Below are positions 30,174-38,188 of a stretch of 38,188 bases of DNA, one piece after another. Source of the DNA: Candidatus Sabulitectum silens (GTDB taxonomy: Bacteria > Fermentibacterota > Fermentibacteria > Fermentibacterales > JCC-6); the NCBI GenBank assembly GCA_001875255.1, contig MJAN01000018.1, positions 1 through 38,188 of the forward strand, in the 5' to 3' direction. Each line of letters opens with the position of its first letter. Position 1 is the stretch's first letter. The position numbers and the translations under genes were made by a program. Below the pieces are notes generated by a model that was given only the letters and a program-made list of their open reading frames with translations, ran no database searches and was not told where the DNA came from.

Positions 30174-30635
30174 TTACTCTGCCTTCCTTCTGTATGAATC
30201 GAGTATACCCGGGATGTCATCACCCTCCACCCTGGCGTGGAACTCTCCGTTCACTGCAATGACAGGGGCGAGGCCGCATGCGCCTATGCAGGCCACCACT
30301 TCAAGGCTGAACAGGCCGTCCCGGGTGGTGTTTCCAGGCTTGATGCCCAGTTCTCCGGTGAGGGAATCGAGAACCCTGGCGGAACCCTTTACATGACATG
30401 CTGTTCCACGGCATACCTGTATGTGGAACCTTCCCATGGGCTCGAATCTGAACTGGTTGTAAAAGGTTGCAACACCGAAGATCTTACTTGCCGGCAGTTC
30501 CAGGAGCTTGCCTATCCGCTCCACCGATCTCCGTGACAGGAAGCCCTCGGCCTCCTGGACCTCCTGCAGGATTGGAATGAGCCTGTCCCTGCCGGCTCCT
30601 GCGTTCCTGTCAAGTATTTCTGTGAGAGTACTCAT
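30174..30635 (-). CDS. hydC: Bifurcating hydrogenase subunit HydC (NuoE-like)
   Basis: HydC holds a 2Fe-2S cluster and connects to HydB. The thioredoxin-like domain has the four expected cysteines, in [11 protein letters not shown] and [11 protein letters not shown]. The N-terminal helical part ([20 protein letters not shown]) and [10 protein letters not shown] are classic for the family. The length of 153 residues is normal, and no frame break is seen. The ATG directly follows the rex stop (TAGATG), so translation is coupled. Confidence 0.94.
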   Translation of the reverse strand: MSTLTEILDRNAGAGRDRLIPILQEVQEAEGFLSRRSVERIGKLLELPASKIFGVATFYNQFRFEPMGRFHIQVCRGTACHVKGSARVLDSLTGELGIKPGNTTRDGLFSLEVVACIGACGLAPVIAVNGEFHARVEGDDIPGILDSYRRKAE

Positions 30636-31264
30636 CTAGTTGTTCCCTTCCACGGAATTCCGCGCGAAATACGCCACCTTCTCAAGGGCGGCGGTAACAT
30701 CCCTGTTCTCAAGATAAACCCAGTCCGGTACCCTCAGGGGGACCGGAGCGTAGTTAAGTATTCCCCGTATACCGGCTGAAACAAGCCTGTCGGCAATGCT
30801 CTGGGCCGCCTCCGGAGGAACGGTAAGTATCGCCACGGTTATGCCGAGTTCCTTTACCACTTCCTCGATCTTCTGCTGCTGATAGCACCGGCTTCCGCTT
30901 ATCATTCGTCCGGTTTCGAAGGATCGATGTCGAAGGTGGCCACCACCCTCAGTGCGGATCTTCTACCCCTGAGGAAGGCGACTATTGCCCTGCCCAGGTT
31001 TCCCATTCCAACAAGGCCTACCTTCGCCGGTTCCTCACCATCGATGACACTGCCTATGCTGGCGGCGAGATCCTTCACCATGTACCCCCTGTTGGGACTG
31101 CCGGTGTATCCAATTGCCATGAGATCCCTGCGAACCTGAGCCGGCGTAACGCAGGCCATGGAGGCAAGCTGATGGGAGAACAGGTTCACCGTGCTCTCGT
31201 CCACCCTGCCCTCCAGCAGCCAGCGGTAAAGGCTGAGCCTTTCTACTGTTTTGTCTGGTATCAC
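30636..31264 (-). CDS. rex: Redox-sensing repressor Rex, one frame break
   Basis: Rex represses fermentation and hydrogenase genes and lets go of DNA when NADH is high. The N-terminal winged helix (SHQLASMACVTPAQVRRDL) is followed by a Rossmann motif (VGLVGMGNLGRAI) and the C-terminal half (TVPPEAAQSIADRLVSAG). The frame breaks at about 30903, where adding one A joins SKPDE to MISGSRCY; the ATGA there mimics a stop-start overlap. GTG at 31264 is preferred, with GGAG six bases upstream and the usual Rex opening (IPDKTVERLSLYRWLL); TTG at 31276 lacks a clear site. It heads the hydrogenase operon, behind its own probable operator. Confidence 0.9.
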
Positions 31265-31301
31265 AGAGGACTCCAATCGTGTATTCGTGCATTTCGTAAC
31301 G

Positions 31302-31319
31302 CTGTTATTGTTTTCACAA
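31302..31319. promoter_or_regulatory. Rex operator candidate (ROP site)
   Basis: On the plus strand CTGTTAT-TGTT-TTCACAA matches the Rex consensus TTGTTAA-N4-TTCACAA at 12 of 14 fixed positions. It lies 8 bases downstream of the -10 element and 37 bases before the rex GTG, where binding would block transcription of rex-hydCBA. Confidence 0.7.
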
Positions 31320-31326
31320 CTATCAT

Positions 31327-31354
31327 ATTCTAATGAATTGGTTCAAACGGTCAA
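31327..31354 (-). promoter_or_regulatory. Sigma-70 promoter of the rex-hyd operon
   Basis: On the minus strand TTGACC (31349-31354), a 16-base spacer and TAGAAT (31327-31332) lie just upstream of the Rex operator. The rest of the 145-base gap to the divergent gene shows only that gene's GGAGGT ribosome site (31400-31405). Confidence 0.65.
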
Positions 31355-31409
31355 CCCCCCCTCGTTGACTTGGTCTCCCTTGAATGGTAGAAAACTCCCG
31401 GAGGTATCC

Positions 31410-32329
31410 ATGAGGTGGTTCGTGATAGTCAATCCCCTTGCAGGGGGAGGTTCCGCAGGGAAGGCCTGGAACTGTGTTTCCAACATGCTTGAGGAGACCG
31501 GGATAGTATTCTCCGCCGGTTTCACGGATTCGCCCGGGACCACCAGAACCCTTGCGGCTGAGGCTGTGGCCACCGGTTATGATGGGATAGCGGTTTACGG
31601 CGGCGACGGCACCGTATCCGACGCCGCTTCGGTCATATCAGGGAATCTGGATGTGGCACTGGCTATCCTCCCCGCTGGTTCAGGGAACGACTGGGCCAGG
31701 TCCCTTGGCTATGGCAGTCCCTCTCCACTCTCCGCAGCGCAGGCGATGAAGGAGGAGAGTTTCAGGGTTACCGACACCGGACTGGCGGAATGGAAAGGAT
31801 CATCCAGGTTCTTCCTCAACTCATCCGGCATTGGTTTAGACGCCCTGGTCCTGAAAAGAGCCGTGGCCATGAGGAGGGTCATTTCCCTGAACAGGACATG
31901 CTATGCAGCAAGTCTTCTTTTCTCAGCCCTGGTTACACCGGTCTGGAAGGGAGAGTTTTCCTGCAACGGAACACCTTTTCATACAGGTGAATACCTCACT
32001 TTTACCGCGGGGGTGGGGGCATTCAGCGGAGGAGGAATGATGCTTGCCCCGTCTGCCCTCCCCTGGGACGGCATGCTGGACGGCCTGTGCCTATCCCCAA
32101 TGGGTTTGTTCAGCATACTGCGTAACTTCGGAAGGATCTTCTCCGGAACCCTGGGGGATACAAGATGGGCCAGGGGCGCAAGGGGAGAAAGGATTGCCGT
32201 GAGGCGAACCGGGGGTTCACCGCTGCTGCTGGAGCTGGACGGCGAACCGGGTGGACATCGGGGGATTCGAACCTGGTGGAGTTCGTTTCGGTGCCTGGAA
32301 GTCTCAGGGCAGCAGTCCCAGTATCCTGA
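31410..32329 (+). CDS. Diacylglycerol kinase-family lipid kinase, one frame break
   Basis: The DAGK catalytic fold is shown by VNPLAGGGSAGKAW, YGGDGTVSDA and PAGSGNDWARSLG. Members phosphorylate diacylglycerol or related lipids and recycle membrane lipid. The C-terminal half (TAGVGAFSGGGMMLAPSA) is the second domain. The frame breaks at about 32260-32264; one extra G leads to DSNLVEFVSVPGSLRAAVPV and the stop at 32329. The ATG at 31410 has GGAGGT four bases upstream; a longer reading frame upstream is not credible as protein. It is divergent from rex and overlaps the convergent HAD gene by 26 bases. Confidence 0.87.
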
Positions 32330-32953
32330 GCACGTCCAGGGGGCCTTCGGCAAATACATCAGCGCCCTCCCTGGCAAGGCTTCTCTGCTTCTGTAGCCCC
32401 ACAGACAGGCAATGTGGGCCGTTCCAGCGGCGGCTGCCACCTTCACGTCGGCTTCGCCGTCCCCTGCCATCACGGCTTCTTCAGGTTTCACCCCTGCCTC
32501 GCTGAGGATCTCCAGAAGAACATCCGGAGAGGGTTTTGCCGGTCGGCCGGGTGCTGATCCCCGGAATGCGGTGAAGGGGTATTCGGGAAAATGATGGTCC
32601 AGGGCTTTCTTCACACCGGCGGTGGTCTTGTTGCTGAGTACGCAGACCGGTCCCCCCCGCTGGAACAGAACGTCCAGCATTCGGGTGACCCCGGGAAACA
32701 CCTCCGACATGGGATCCTTCATCCCGGCATACCTGGAGCTTATCTCTCCTGACAGGGGGGCGTTCCACTGCTCAGGCACCCCCAGTCCCTCCAGCAGCGC
32801 TTCCACGCCTGAGCCCACCAGGGCCCTTATCCTCTCCCGGGATACCGGGGCCATCCCTATGTCCGCGATCACGCCGTTAACAACCCTTGTTATGTCCGGA
32901 AGGGTGTTCAGAAGGGTGCCGTCGAGGTCCAGGATCACTGCGTCGTATCTCAA
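32304..32953 (-). CDS. HAD-family phosphatase, phosphoglycolate phosphatase-like, one frame break
   Basis: HAD motif I is ILDLDGTLLNT, motif II CVLSNKTTAG, motif III the lysine in FRGSAPGRPAKPSPDV, and motif IV MAGDGEADVKVAAAAG. The cap domain lies after motif I, as in the Gph/PGP group, which cleaves small phosphate esters. The frame breaks near 32375; one base leads from SREAL to AREGADVFAEGPLDVL and a stop at 32304. TTG at 32953 is the start, with GGAG five bases upstream, and it overlaps the SGNH stop by four bases. It is the last gene of a four-gene run. Confidence 0.87.
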
Positions 32954-33644
32954 AGGTCTCCTTCCATGGGCTGCCTGTAGAGTGAACAGGCTTCCACGGC
33001 GGTCTCCCTGATGAGTTCCCCCAGCGGGTCAGAGATGCCCGGGGGCCTCCAGGCTCCGGGAACCGTAATATCAGCCCCCAGTACGGAAACTGCTATCACC
33101 GATGCCGCAAGGTAGGACCTTCCAGGGAAGGGTGCGAGCCGTCGGCTTCGTAGAGATCCAGCATCGGGAAGGACCCCTGAAGCATCCCGAAGGCCTTTCC
33201 GCATGGAGCAACCGGGCAGTGGTGAACGTATCCCATCCTGGAATAGCAGGCCTCGAGGCCATGAAGCATCAAGAAGTCGTTCCTCCTGGGCCACGTCATC
33301 AGGAAGGATGGCTGTATTCCCCCTGCGGCGCACAGTAGGGCCAGACTGTCGCCGTACTGCCAGGTCAGACGCGGGTTCACCACCGGCATGCAGCTCTGCT
33401 CCTGGAAGATAGCGATGTCTATCTCTCCGTTCTCAAGGAGCCATCTCAGCTCCTGGTGGTTCCAGTGGTCCTGGAAGGTGGCTCCGCCCATGGTATGGCT
33501 CAGGGTTATCAGGGTGTCCCCGGTGACCGATCCGAATAGACTGTCGGCAAGGGACCAGAGACCCCCGTTTCCCATGGTGTAGCTGTTTCCGACGAATAGC
33601 ATAGTGGTGGCGGAGAAGAGCCCGGCAAAGAGCAGCCCTGTCAT
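32950..33644 (-). CDS. SGNH/GDSL-hydrolase-like protein, one frame break
   Basis: A short hydrophobic N-terminus (LLFAGLFSATTML) leads into block I (FVGNSYTMGNG), with the candidate nucleophile serine. The C-terminal DGSHPSLEGSYLAA has the Asp and His of block V. Such proteins hydrolyse esters, often on sugars or lipids. Middle blocks are less clear, so activity is not certain. The frame breaks near 33118-33121; one base joins SLEG to SYLAASVIAVS. The ATG at 33644 overlaps the upstream stop as ATGA, with GGAGG six bases before it. It probably works in the periplasm. Confidence 0.7.
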
Positions 33645-34984
33645 TGTGCGCCTCCCGTCACAGTGACCTTAATTGTATGGGAGTCAAGGGGAGTGAACGC
33701 CTGGACAAGATAGATACCCGGTGGAATATCCCTGAAAACAGCTGTGCCGCCGATGACAGCTGAGGTCCTTCCCACGACCCTCCCGGACATGTCGATCAGT
33801 CTTACCGAAGCATCCGTTCCCATGGTTTCCAGGAGAAGGACGCTGATCGTTCCGCCGCAGGAAGGATTCTGCAAAACCGATGCCAGAGGCTGGACTGTGC
33901 CCTGTTCCTCGAGACCCATGCCCTCAAGGGTTCCCAGGGAATCCGTCCTGAGCACCAGCCCGTTGTAAAGCTCCTCGGCAAAGCACCCTGAGACCGCGAA
34001 GCCCCCGTCGGTGCATGTGGTGACGTCCAGCCCGTAATCCACAGTGTTCCCGCCGTGGATCATTGTCCAGAGCAGATCCCCCTCCAGGGAGAACTCCGCC
34101 AGCATTATGTCCGAACGGTTCACCTCGGACATGGGCAGGTCGTTGGTCCATCCGGTGACTACTATGCCCTCCCCGGTGGCATCCGCAGCGGATGCCGAGA
34201 TCCAGCTTTCGCCGTACAGTGCCGCCGTCCACTGAATGGCCAGATCCCCGTCGAGCTTCATGACTAGTACTCCGCCAACCTGGCCGTTGTCCTCGGTTTC
34301 CGTATTGCACACCACGATGCAGCCTTCCACCAGGGGCACCAGATCCACCGGGTGGATCTTCCAGGCTTGGGCATGTAGTGGCGGACCTCCATGGTCTCCG
34401 GGAAGAACAGGGTCACATCCCTTCCCACCCGGAAAGCCTGTGGAACCGAGAACGCAGATCTCACCGTCCAGGGAGGAAACCGAAGCAACCTCCATCTGAA
34501 CATCGGGATAAAGCTGGTTGGAGAGCACCTCCATATCTGTATTCATCACCGCCACCCTGACAGCAGGATCACCGGGACTGTCGTTCCCGGCCAGCACCAG
34601 CTGCTCCGTGCCGGCGAAGATGGCAGCCCCTCCGAGGAACTGGTCCTGAAAGACCGGATAGCCGGTTTCAGCTCCACCGGTTTGAAGAACGATCATGGCG
34701 TTCTGAAGGGGTCTGTGGGCGAGTATGGTCTTCTTGCCGGCGAAACCGCAGAGCTGAAGGGCTTCGTTCTCACCGCCCAGGTAATACCAGAGAGTTCCTT
34801 CGCCCTGGTTGTCAAGATAGCCGAGGTAGATCTCAGGTACTGCCCCCGGATAATCCCTCACATTGCTCACGGTGAAATAGCCCTTGGAGTTCTGAATGGT
34901 TCCGATGGTAAGTATCTCCCCCTCGCCGGACACCTCGGTGAGGAATACAGGAAGGGCAATGATCGCCAGCAGCAGATGGAACAC
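33641..34984 (-). CDS. Secreted protein with beta-propeller-like repeats and C-terminal sorting-like domain
   Basis: A signal sequence (LLLAIIALPVFLTEVSG) is followed by about 340 residues of repeated strands (e.g. GEGIVVTGWTND, GGFAVSGCFAEELYNG). The C-terminal domain (SVRLIDMSGRVVGRTSAV through PPGIYLVQAFTP) resembles those at 8095 and 22899. No catalytic motif was found. Between about 34362 and 34435 another frame reads more like the flanking strands (VGRDVTLFFPETMEVRHYM), so a pair of cancelling indels may be present. GTG at 34984 is the start, three bases after the upstream stop. Confidence 0.72.
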   Translation of the reverse strand: MFHLLLAIIALPVFLTEVSGEGEILTIGTIQNSKGYFTVSNVRDYPGAVPEIYLGYLDNQGEGTLWYYLGGENEALQLCGFAGKKTILAHRPLQNAMIVLQTGGAETGYPVFQDQFLGGAAIFAGTEQLVLAGNDSPGDPAVRVAVMNTDMEVLSNQLYPDVQMEVASVSSLDGEICVLGSTGFPGGKGCDPVLPGDHGGPPLHAQAWKIHPVDLVPLVEGCIVVCNTETEDNGQVGGVLVMKLDGDLAIQWTAALYGESWISASAADATGEGIVVTGWTNDLPMSEVNRSDIMLAEFSLEGDLLWTMIHGGNTVDYGLDVTTCTDGGFAVSGCFAEELYNGLVLRTDSLGTLEGMGLEEQGTVQPLASVLQNPSCGGTISVLLLETMGTDASVRLIDMSGRVVGRTSAVIGGTAVFRDIPPGIYLVQAFTPLDSHTIKVTVTGGAQ

Positions 34985-34986
34985 CT

Positions 34987-36093
34987 TCAGTTCACCTGAA
35001 GAAGGTAGACCTTGGGCCAGTCCATGGGGTCCGCGTCGTAGGCAAGCATCCCGTCCGGGGAGATGGAATATCGGGCGTCCGGGTCGATGGTCCCGTCGGG
35101 AACGGCGATGTGCAGAAGCTCACCCTCAGGAGAGTAGACCCTGAAATAGGGGGATCCCCTATCCCCCATCTTTATCCATACGAGACCGCTGCTGTCCACG
35201 CCTATCCCCTCCGCTATGTCCCTGTGGGTGGCGGACACGGGCTGTCTAGACCTGTCCAGGGAGGTCTCCCCGTTCTCTATCGTAAGGGATATCGCCAGCT
35301 CGTCCTCGGCAAGCTCCTCCTGTGAAAGCGGTATTCTCTCCCGCTCCTCGGAGACCTCAAAAAGCGGCTCCCCATCCCGGCGGTAACAGGCGAGTCTGAA
35401 CAGGGAATCGCTGATCAGCACCAGGCATGCCTCCCCTCCTGGACCCGCGGCGAAGGCGAAGCTCGGCGCCTCATCCGAGTTCACCATTCCCCCGCTGGTC
35501 TGCATAGTGTGGCTTTCGTAGACCACAGCTGGTTCGCTGCGGTCTATGAAGGCCACGAAGTCCATGGATACCGACGGGGGGCTTCCCTCCCGGATGTCCA
35601 TGAAGATGTCCGTTGCCAGGAACCTGTCACCGGCTCCCCTGATCCTCACCGGAGGAACCGGGAAGAAGCCTGTGATCTCGCCTGTGGAAGCTCCTGTGGA
35701 GTCGAAGATGAGAAGCTTCCCCCCGGCAATGTCCGAGACAACGAAACCGCCGCTGATAACCGCAAGCCCCAGGGGCATCGTATACTCCCCGGGCCCTGAA
35801 CCCCTCCTGCCGGCGGTGAAAAGCTCTTCGCCTTCCGTTGTGAAGATCTGGAGCATTGCCTTACCCGCATCCAGGACAGCCACGTTCCCATCCGGGGTAA
35901 AGGCTGCGTCGGCGATGAAGGCGAACACGTCCGGTCCTTCGCCGAATTCGCAGCCCAGTGTGTCTGCTGCTGTAATTGTTACAGTGTCGAGTTCAGCGGA
36001 ACTCCCGTCCCGGGTATCCGCCGCCTCCTGTGGGTCTCCGCAGCCGAAGACCACTATGAGTGATCCAATAAAGAGAAGGGCATGCATCTTCAT
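34987..36093 (-). CDS. Lipoprotein with six-bladed (NHL-type) beta-propeller
   Basis: The N-terminus is a lipoprotein signal with a lipobox at VFGC. The following 340 residues have NHL-like repeats such as DAAFTPDGNVAVLDAGKAML and LAVISGGFVVSDIAGGKLLI. RRGSGPGEYTMPLGLAV is the typical motif of 6-bladed propellers common in Bacteroidetes-like bacteria. Its binding partner is unknown. The ATG at 36093 follows AAGGAG. It heads a tight minus-strand run with the sorting-domain protein, the SGNH protein and the HAD phosphatase. The frame is intact. Confidence 0.82.
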   Translation of the reverse strand: MKMHALLFIGSLIVVFGCGDPQEAADTRDGSSAELDTVTITAADTLGCEFGEGPDVFAFIADAAFTPDGNVAVLDAGKAMLQIFTTEGEELFTAGRRGSGPGEYTMPLGLAVISGGFVVSDIAGGKLLIFDSTGASTGEITGFFPVPPVRIRGAGDRFLATDIFMDIREGSPPSVSMDFVAFIDRSEPAVVYESHTMQTSGGMVNSDEAPSFAFAAGPGGEACLVLISDSLFRLACYRRDGEPLFEVSEERERIPLSQEELAEDELAISLTIENGETSLDRSRQPVSATHRDIAEGIGVDSSGLVWIKMGDRGSPYFRVYSPEGELLHIAVPDGTIDPDARYSISPDGMLAYDADPMDWPKVYLLQVN

Positions 36094-36125
36094 GGGGAGC
36101 TCCTTTTCTTATCCCTCAGTTCATG

Positions 36126-36142
36126 TTATTGTAAAACAATAA
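36126..36142. repeat. Perfect 7-bp inverted repeat in a divergent promoter gap
   Basis: TTATTGT-AAA-ACAATAA lies in the 66 bases between the propeller lipoprotein and the cNMP-binding gene. It could be an operator for either gene. It differs from both the Rex and the CRP consensus. Confidence 0.5.
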
Positions 36143-36159
36143 AACCAAGGGAGGGTAAT

Positions 36160-36639
36160 ATGTCAAAAAAGTTCCTTGACGATCTCACCGACGAGGAGAG
36201 GACCGAGTTCCTGGCATTCTGCGAGAAGAAGGTGTTCCTGGCCGACCAGGAGATAATAAGGAAAGGTGACACCTCAAGGGTTCTCTTCCTTATTCAGCAG
36301 GGCTCCGCCACCGCAAGCGACAGCTGGGACGACGATTCCGTGCCCCTTGCCATCTTCTCCGAGTGGGATGTCTTTGGAGAAATGTCGTTCCTCGAGGGTT
36401 CCCCCCGCTCCGCAACGGTTATAGCCACCGAGGACAGCGTGGTTTATGCCATTTCCTGGGACAGATTCAGCGAGTTCATGGAACTGAAGCCCGCCATCGC
36501 GGTAAAGATACTTCTTCGTTTTACCGAAGTACTGATCAAGAGGCTTCAGTTCATAGACGAGGCCTTCACCACCATTGCCGTGGCCAACCGCGACATGAAG
36601 AAGAACATGACCGAAATGCGAAAGGTCCTCAAGGGCTGA
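36160..36639 (+). CDS. Cyclic-nucleotide-binding-domain protein
   Basis: Residues about 15-130 form a cNMP-binding beta-roll with the phosphate-binding cassette FGEMSFLEGSPRSATV; the key Glu and Arg are present. The last ~30 residues are helical, without a DNA-binding winged helix, so this is not a CRP-type regulator. It probably senses cAMP or cGMP and acts through a partner. The ATG at 36160 follows GGGAGG (about 36149-36154). An in-frame ATG at 36082 would extend into the divergent gene and is not supported. The frame is intact. Confidence 0.85.
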   Translation: MSKKFLDDLTDEERTEFLAFCEKKVFLADQEIIRKGDTSRVLFLIQQGSATASDSWDDDSVPLAIFSEWDVFGEMSFLEGSPRSATVIATEDSVVYAISWDRFSEFMELKPAIAVKILLRFTEVLIKRLQFIDEAFTTIAVANRDMKKNMTEMRKVLKG

Positions 36640-36655
36640 GATACCCCTGTGCACT

Positions 36656-36681
36656 AAGGCCGGTCCGTCAGGGCCGGCCTT
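36656..36681 (+). terminator. GC-rich hairpin after the cNMP gene
   Basis: A perfect 8-bp stem (AAGGCCGG/CCGGCCTT) has a 10-base loop and begins 17 bases after the stop. There is no proper T tract (TCTCATT follows), so termination may be weak. Confidence 0.5.
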
Positions 36682-36725
36682 CTCATTGGAAGAAAAGGTT
36701 GCACTGATTCGCTGAAACCCGGGCA

Positions 36726-36754
36726 TTGAGTTTCATGAAAAGTATTTGTATATT
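36726..36754 (+). promoter_or_regulatory. Sigma-70-type promoter of the cysteine desulfurase gene
   Basis: TTGAGT (36726-36731), a 17-base spacer and TATATT (36749-36754) lie 52 bases before the ATG. The rest of the 167-base gap holds only the hairpin. Confidence 0.55.
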
Positions 36755-36806
36755 TCCGAGAACATGTGGAATCCTTTCCAGATAAGTCAGACGCATAAGG
36801 TGGAAG

Positions 36807-38177
36807 ATGAGAGACAGAATATTGGGACTGGACAGGGAAACTCCCCTGCTGGACGGTTCTACCGTCACCTATGTTAATCTTGATAACGGGGCCAGCACCC
36901 CCCACTCCTCGACGCCGTAGAGGCCCTGGAACGGTTCATGCCCTTCTATTCCAGCGTTCACCGGGGAACCGGCTTCAAGTCCAGGCTCAGCACCAGGGCC
37001 TTCGACAGGGCCCGGGAGATAATAGCTGAGTTCGTGAAGGCGGATCTCGCGGAGAACACAATAATCTTTGGCAAGAACGCCTCCGAGGCCATCAACAAGC
37101 TCGCCCACAGCCTTCCCCATAAGGAGGACTGCGTGGTCATGACCACCCGGATGGAACACCATTCCAATGACCTCCTGGCGGGATCACTACAATGTTGTCC
37201 ATGTGAACACACTGCCCGACGGCAGGCTGGACGAGGCCGATTTCGACGCCAAGCTCCACCGTCATAAAGACAAACTTGCCCTGGTGGCGGTTACAGGTGC
37301 GGCCAATGTGACCGGCTACCTTCAGCCCATCCACAGGCTTGCCAGGAAGGTTCACGAAGCGGGTTCCTTGATACTCATCGACGCGGCGCAGCTTGCCCCC
37401 CACCGCGAGATAGACATGTTGCCCGACGATCACCCGGAACACCTCGACTTCATCGTCCTCGCCGGCCACAAGATGTACGCTCCCTACGGAACCGGCTGCC
37501 TGATCGGCCCCAGGCGTGTCTTCATGAACTGCTCACCGGACTACAGCGGTGGCGGAACGGTTAATGTGGTCACCGAGAACGAGGTTTCTGGGCGGGGCTT
37601 CCGGACAAGGAAGAGGCAGGCAGTCCCAATGTTCCCGGGCAATAGCCATGGCCGCTTCAGCAAGGGCTCTGATGAAACGATCAATGAAAAAAGTGGAGGA
37701 ACACGAGGTCATCCTCACGAAATACGCCCTGAAAAGGCTGAAGGAAGTTCCCGGGATGATCATCTACGGCGAGAGTGATCCGGAAAAACTGGACAGGGTC
37801 GGGGTTATACCATTCAATGTTCAGGGTATCCACCACTCCCTTCTGGCGGCAATTCTGGGCTACGAGGGCGGTATAGGGGTCCGCAGCGGCTGTTTTTGTT
37901 CACACCCCTATGTGGTTAGCCTCCTTGGCCTGTCGGAGGATGAGGCCGTGATGTGGAGGGAGGATTTCCTTGCAGGGGATAAATCGAAGATGCCGGGCAT
38001 GGTCAGAATGAGCCTGGGCTGCTACAGCACTGAATCGGATATTGACCGGCTGATCCACATGCTGAAAAAGGCCGCCTCCGGCGACTACCGGGGCAGATAC
38101 ACCGTTGTGAAGGAATCAGGCGAATATGTCCCCGAGGCTATGTCGAACCCTTCGAGGAGTACTTCAGCCTGGACTGA
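36807..38177 (+). CDS. Cysteine desulfurase-like class V aminotransferase, five frame breaks
   Basis: This PLP enzyme family removes sulfur from cysteine for Fe-S cluster or thiolation pathways. YVNLDNGASTPP opens the protein and EHHSN supplies the PLP-stacking His. AGHKMYAPYGTG holds the PLP lysine, and VRSGCFCSHP holds the candidate catalytic cysteines. Breaks are at about 36896-36901, 37170, 37585, 37637 and 38142. One base repairs each, except near 37170, where one base is deleted or two added. The restored protein is about 456 residues and ends at 38177 (EPFEEYFSLD). AGGTGG precedes the ATG. The clustered breaks and a protein longer than usual make its subtype and intactness less sure; it could be a selenocysteine lyase or an aminotransferase. 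Confidence 0.82.
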
Positions 38178-38188
38178 TACCGATGAAT

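Noticed and set aside
30902..30905. A split rex made of two genes with an ATGA stop-start overlap
   Set aside because: The halves are exactly the two parts of one Rex protein and one added A joins them. With about one such break per kilobase nearby, an indel is far likelier than a natural split.
31251..31409. An N-terminal extension of the lipid kinase beginning at 31251
   Set aside because: The sequence there does not resemble the family and includes the rex promoter region. The ATG at 31410 has GGAGGT and starts at the conserved first strand.
37137..37469. Long open frames on the minus strand inside the cysteine desulfurase and other genes
   Set aside because: They are shadows of the real coding frames in GC-rich DNA. 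They have no ribosome sites or recognisable motifs.
1..38188. CRISPR arrays, insertion sequences or prophage
   Set aside because: I saw no repeated spacer-repeat pattern, transposase motif, terminal inverted repeats or phage structural genes. The lone amidase is not enough to call a prophage.

Overview
This window looks like a piece of a GC-rich bacterial genome from an uncultured anaerobic lineage of the FCB type, possibly near candidate phyla such as Fermentibacteria; that placement is inference. It rests on three secreted proteins with C-terminal sorting-like (Por/FlgD-type) domains, a gingipain-like C25 protease, a complete electron-bifurcating [FeFe] hydrogenase set, and many two-component proteins. 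Start codons include TTG and GTG with good Shine-Dalgarno sequences. Genes are tightly packed; no gene-free stretch exceeds about 170 bases.

Layout. 1-5209 (minus): MsbA-like ABC exporter, GT9 glycosyltransferase and mutS (3' end cut by the window edge). 5275-7187 (plus): ECF sigma factor, zinc-finger anti-sigma factor and a DegS-like PDZ protein that has lost its catalytic serine. 7188-10338 (minus): C25 protease and an exported beta-propeller-like protein. 10420-16472 (minus): receiver protein, large PAS hybrid histidine kinase and a REC-PilB-REC fusion, a probable phosphorelay acting on a pilus or secretion ATPase. 16541-19249: TPR lipoprotein, MBL hydrolase and, divergently, a LolA-like/thioredoxin-fold protein. 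19255-20214 (minus): amidase, then secG with tRNA-Leu(AAG) and a UUCG terminator. 20282-22899: NYN-cold-shock protein, VOC protein and a sorting-domain protein.

22917-31264 (minus) is the metabolic core: rex, hydC, hydB, hydA, then a hydrogenase-like histidine kinase, a receiver and a receiver-kinase. A promoter with a near-consensus Rex operator lies upstream. NADH/NAD+ balance (Rex) and perhaps H2 (hydrogenase-like kinase) would control or report on hydrogen production. 31410-36093: DAG kinase-like protein, HAD phosphatase, SGNH protein, sorting-domain protein and propeller lipoprotein. 36160-38177 (plus): cNMP-binding protein and cysteine desulfurase.

A striking property is about one reading-frame break per kilobase, in some twenty genes, mostly in or beside short homopolymers and nearly always with conserved protein continuing in the next frame. 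I read these as sequencing or assembly indels, not real pseudogenes, and I give coordinates for the restored genes. Two genes appear to carry pairs of breaks that cancel, so the open frame is intact while a stretch inside is mistranslated.
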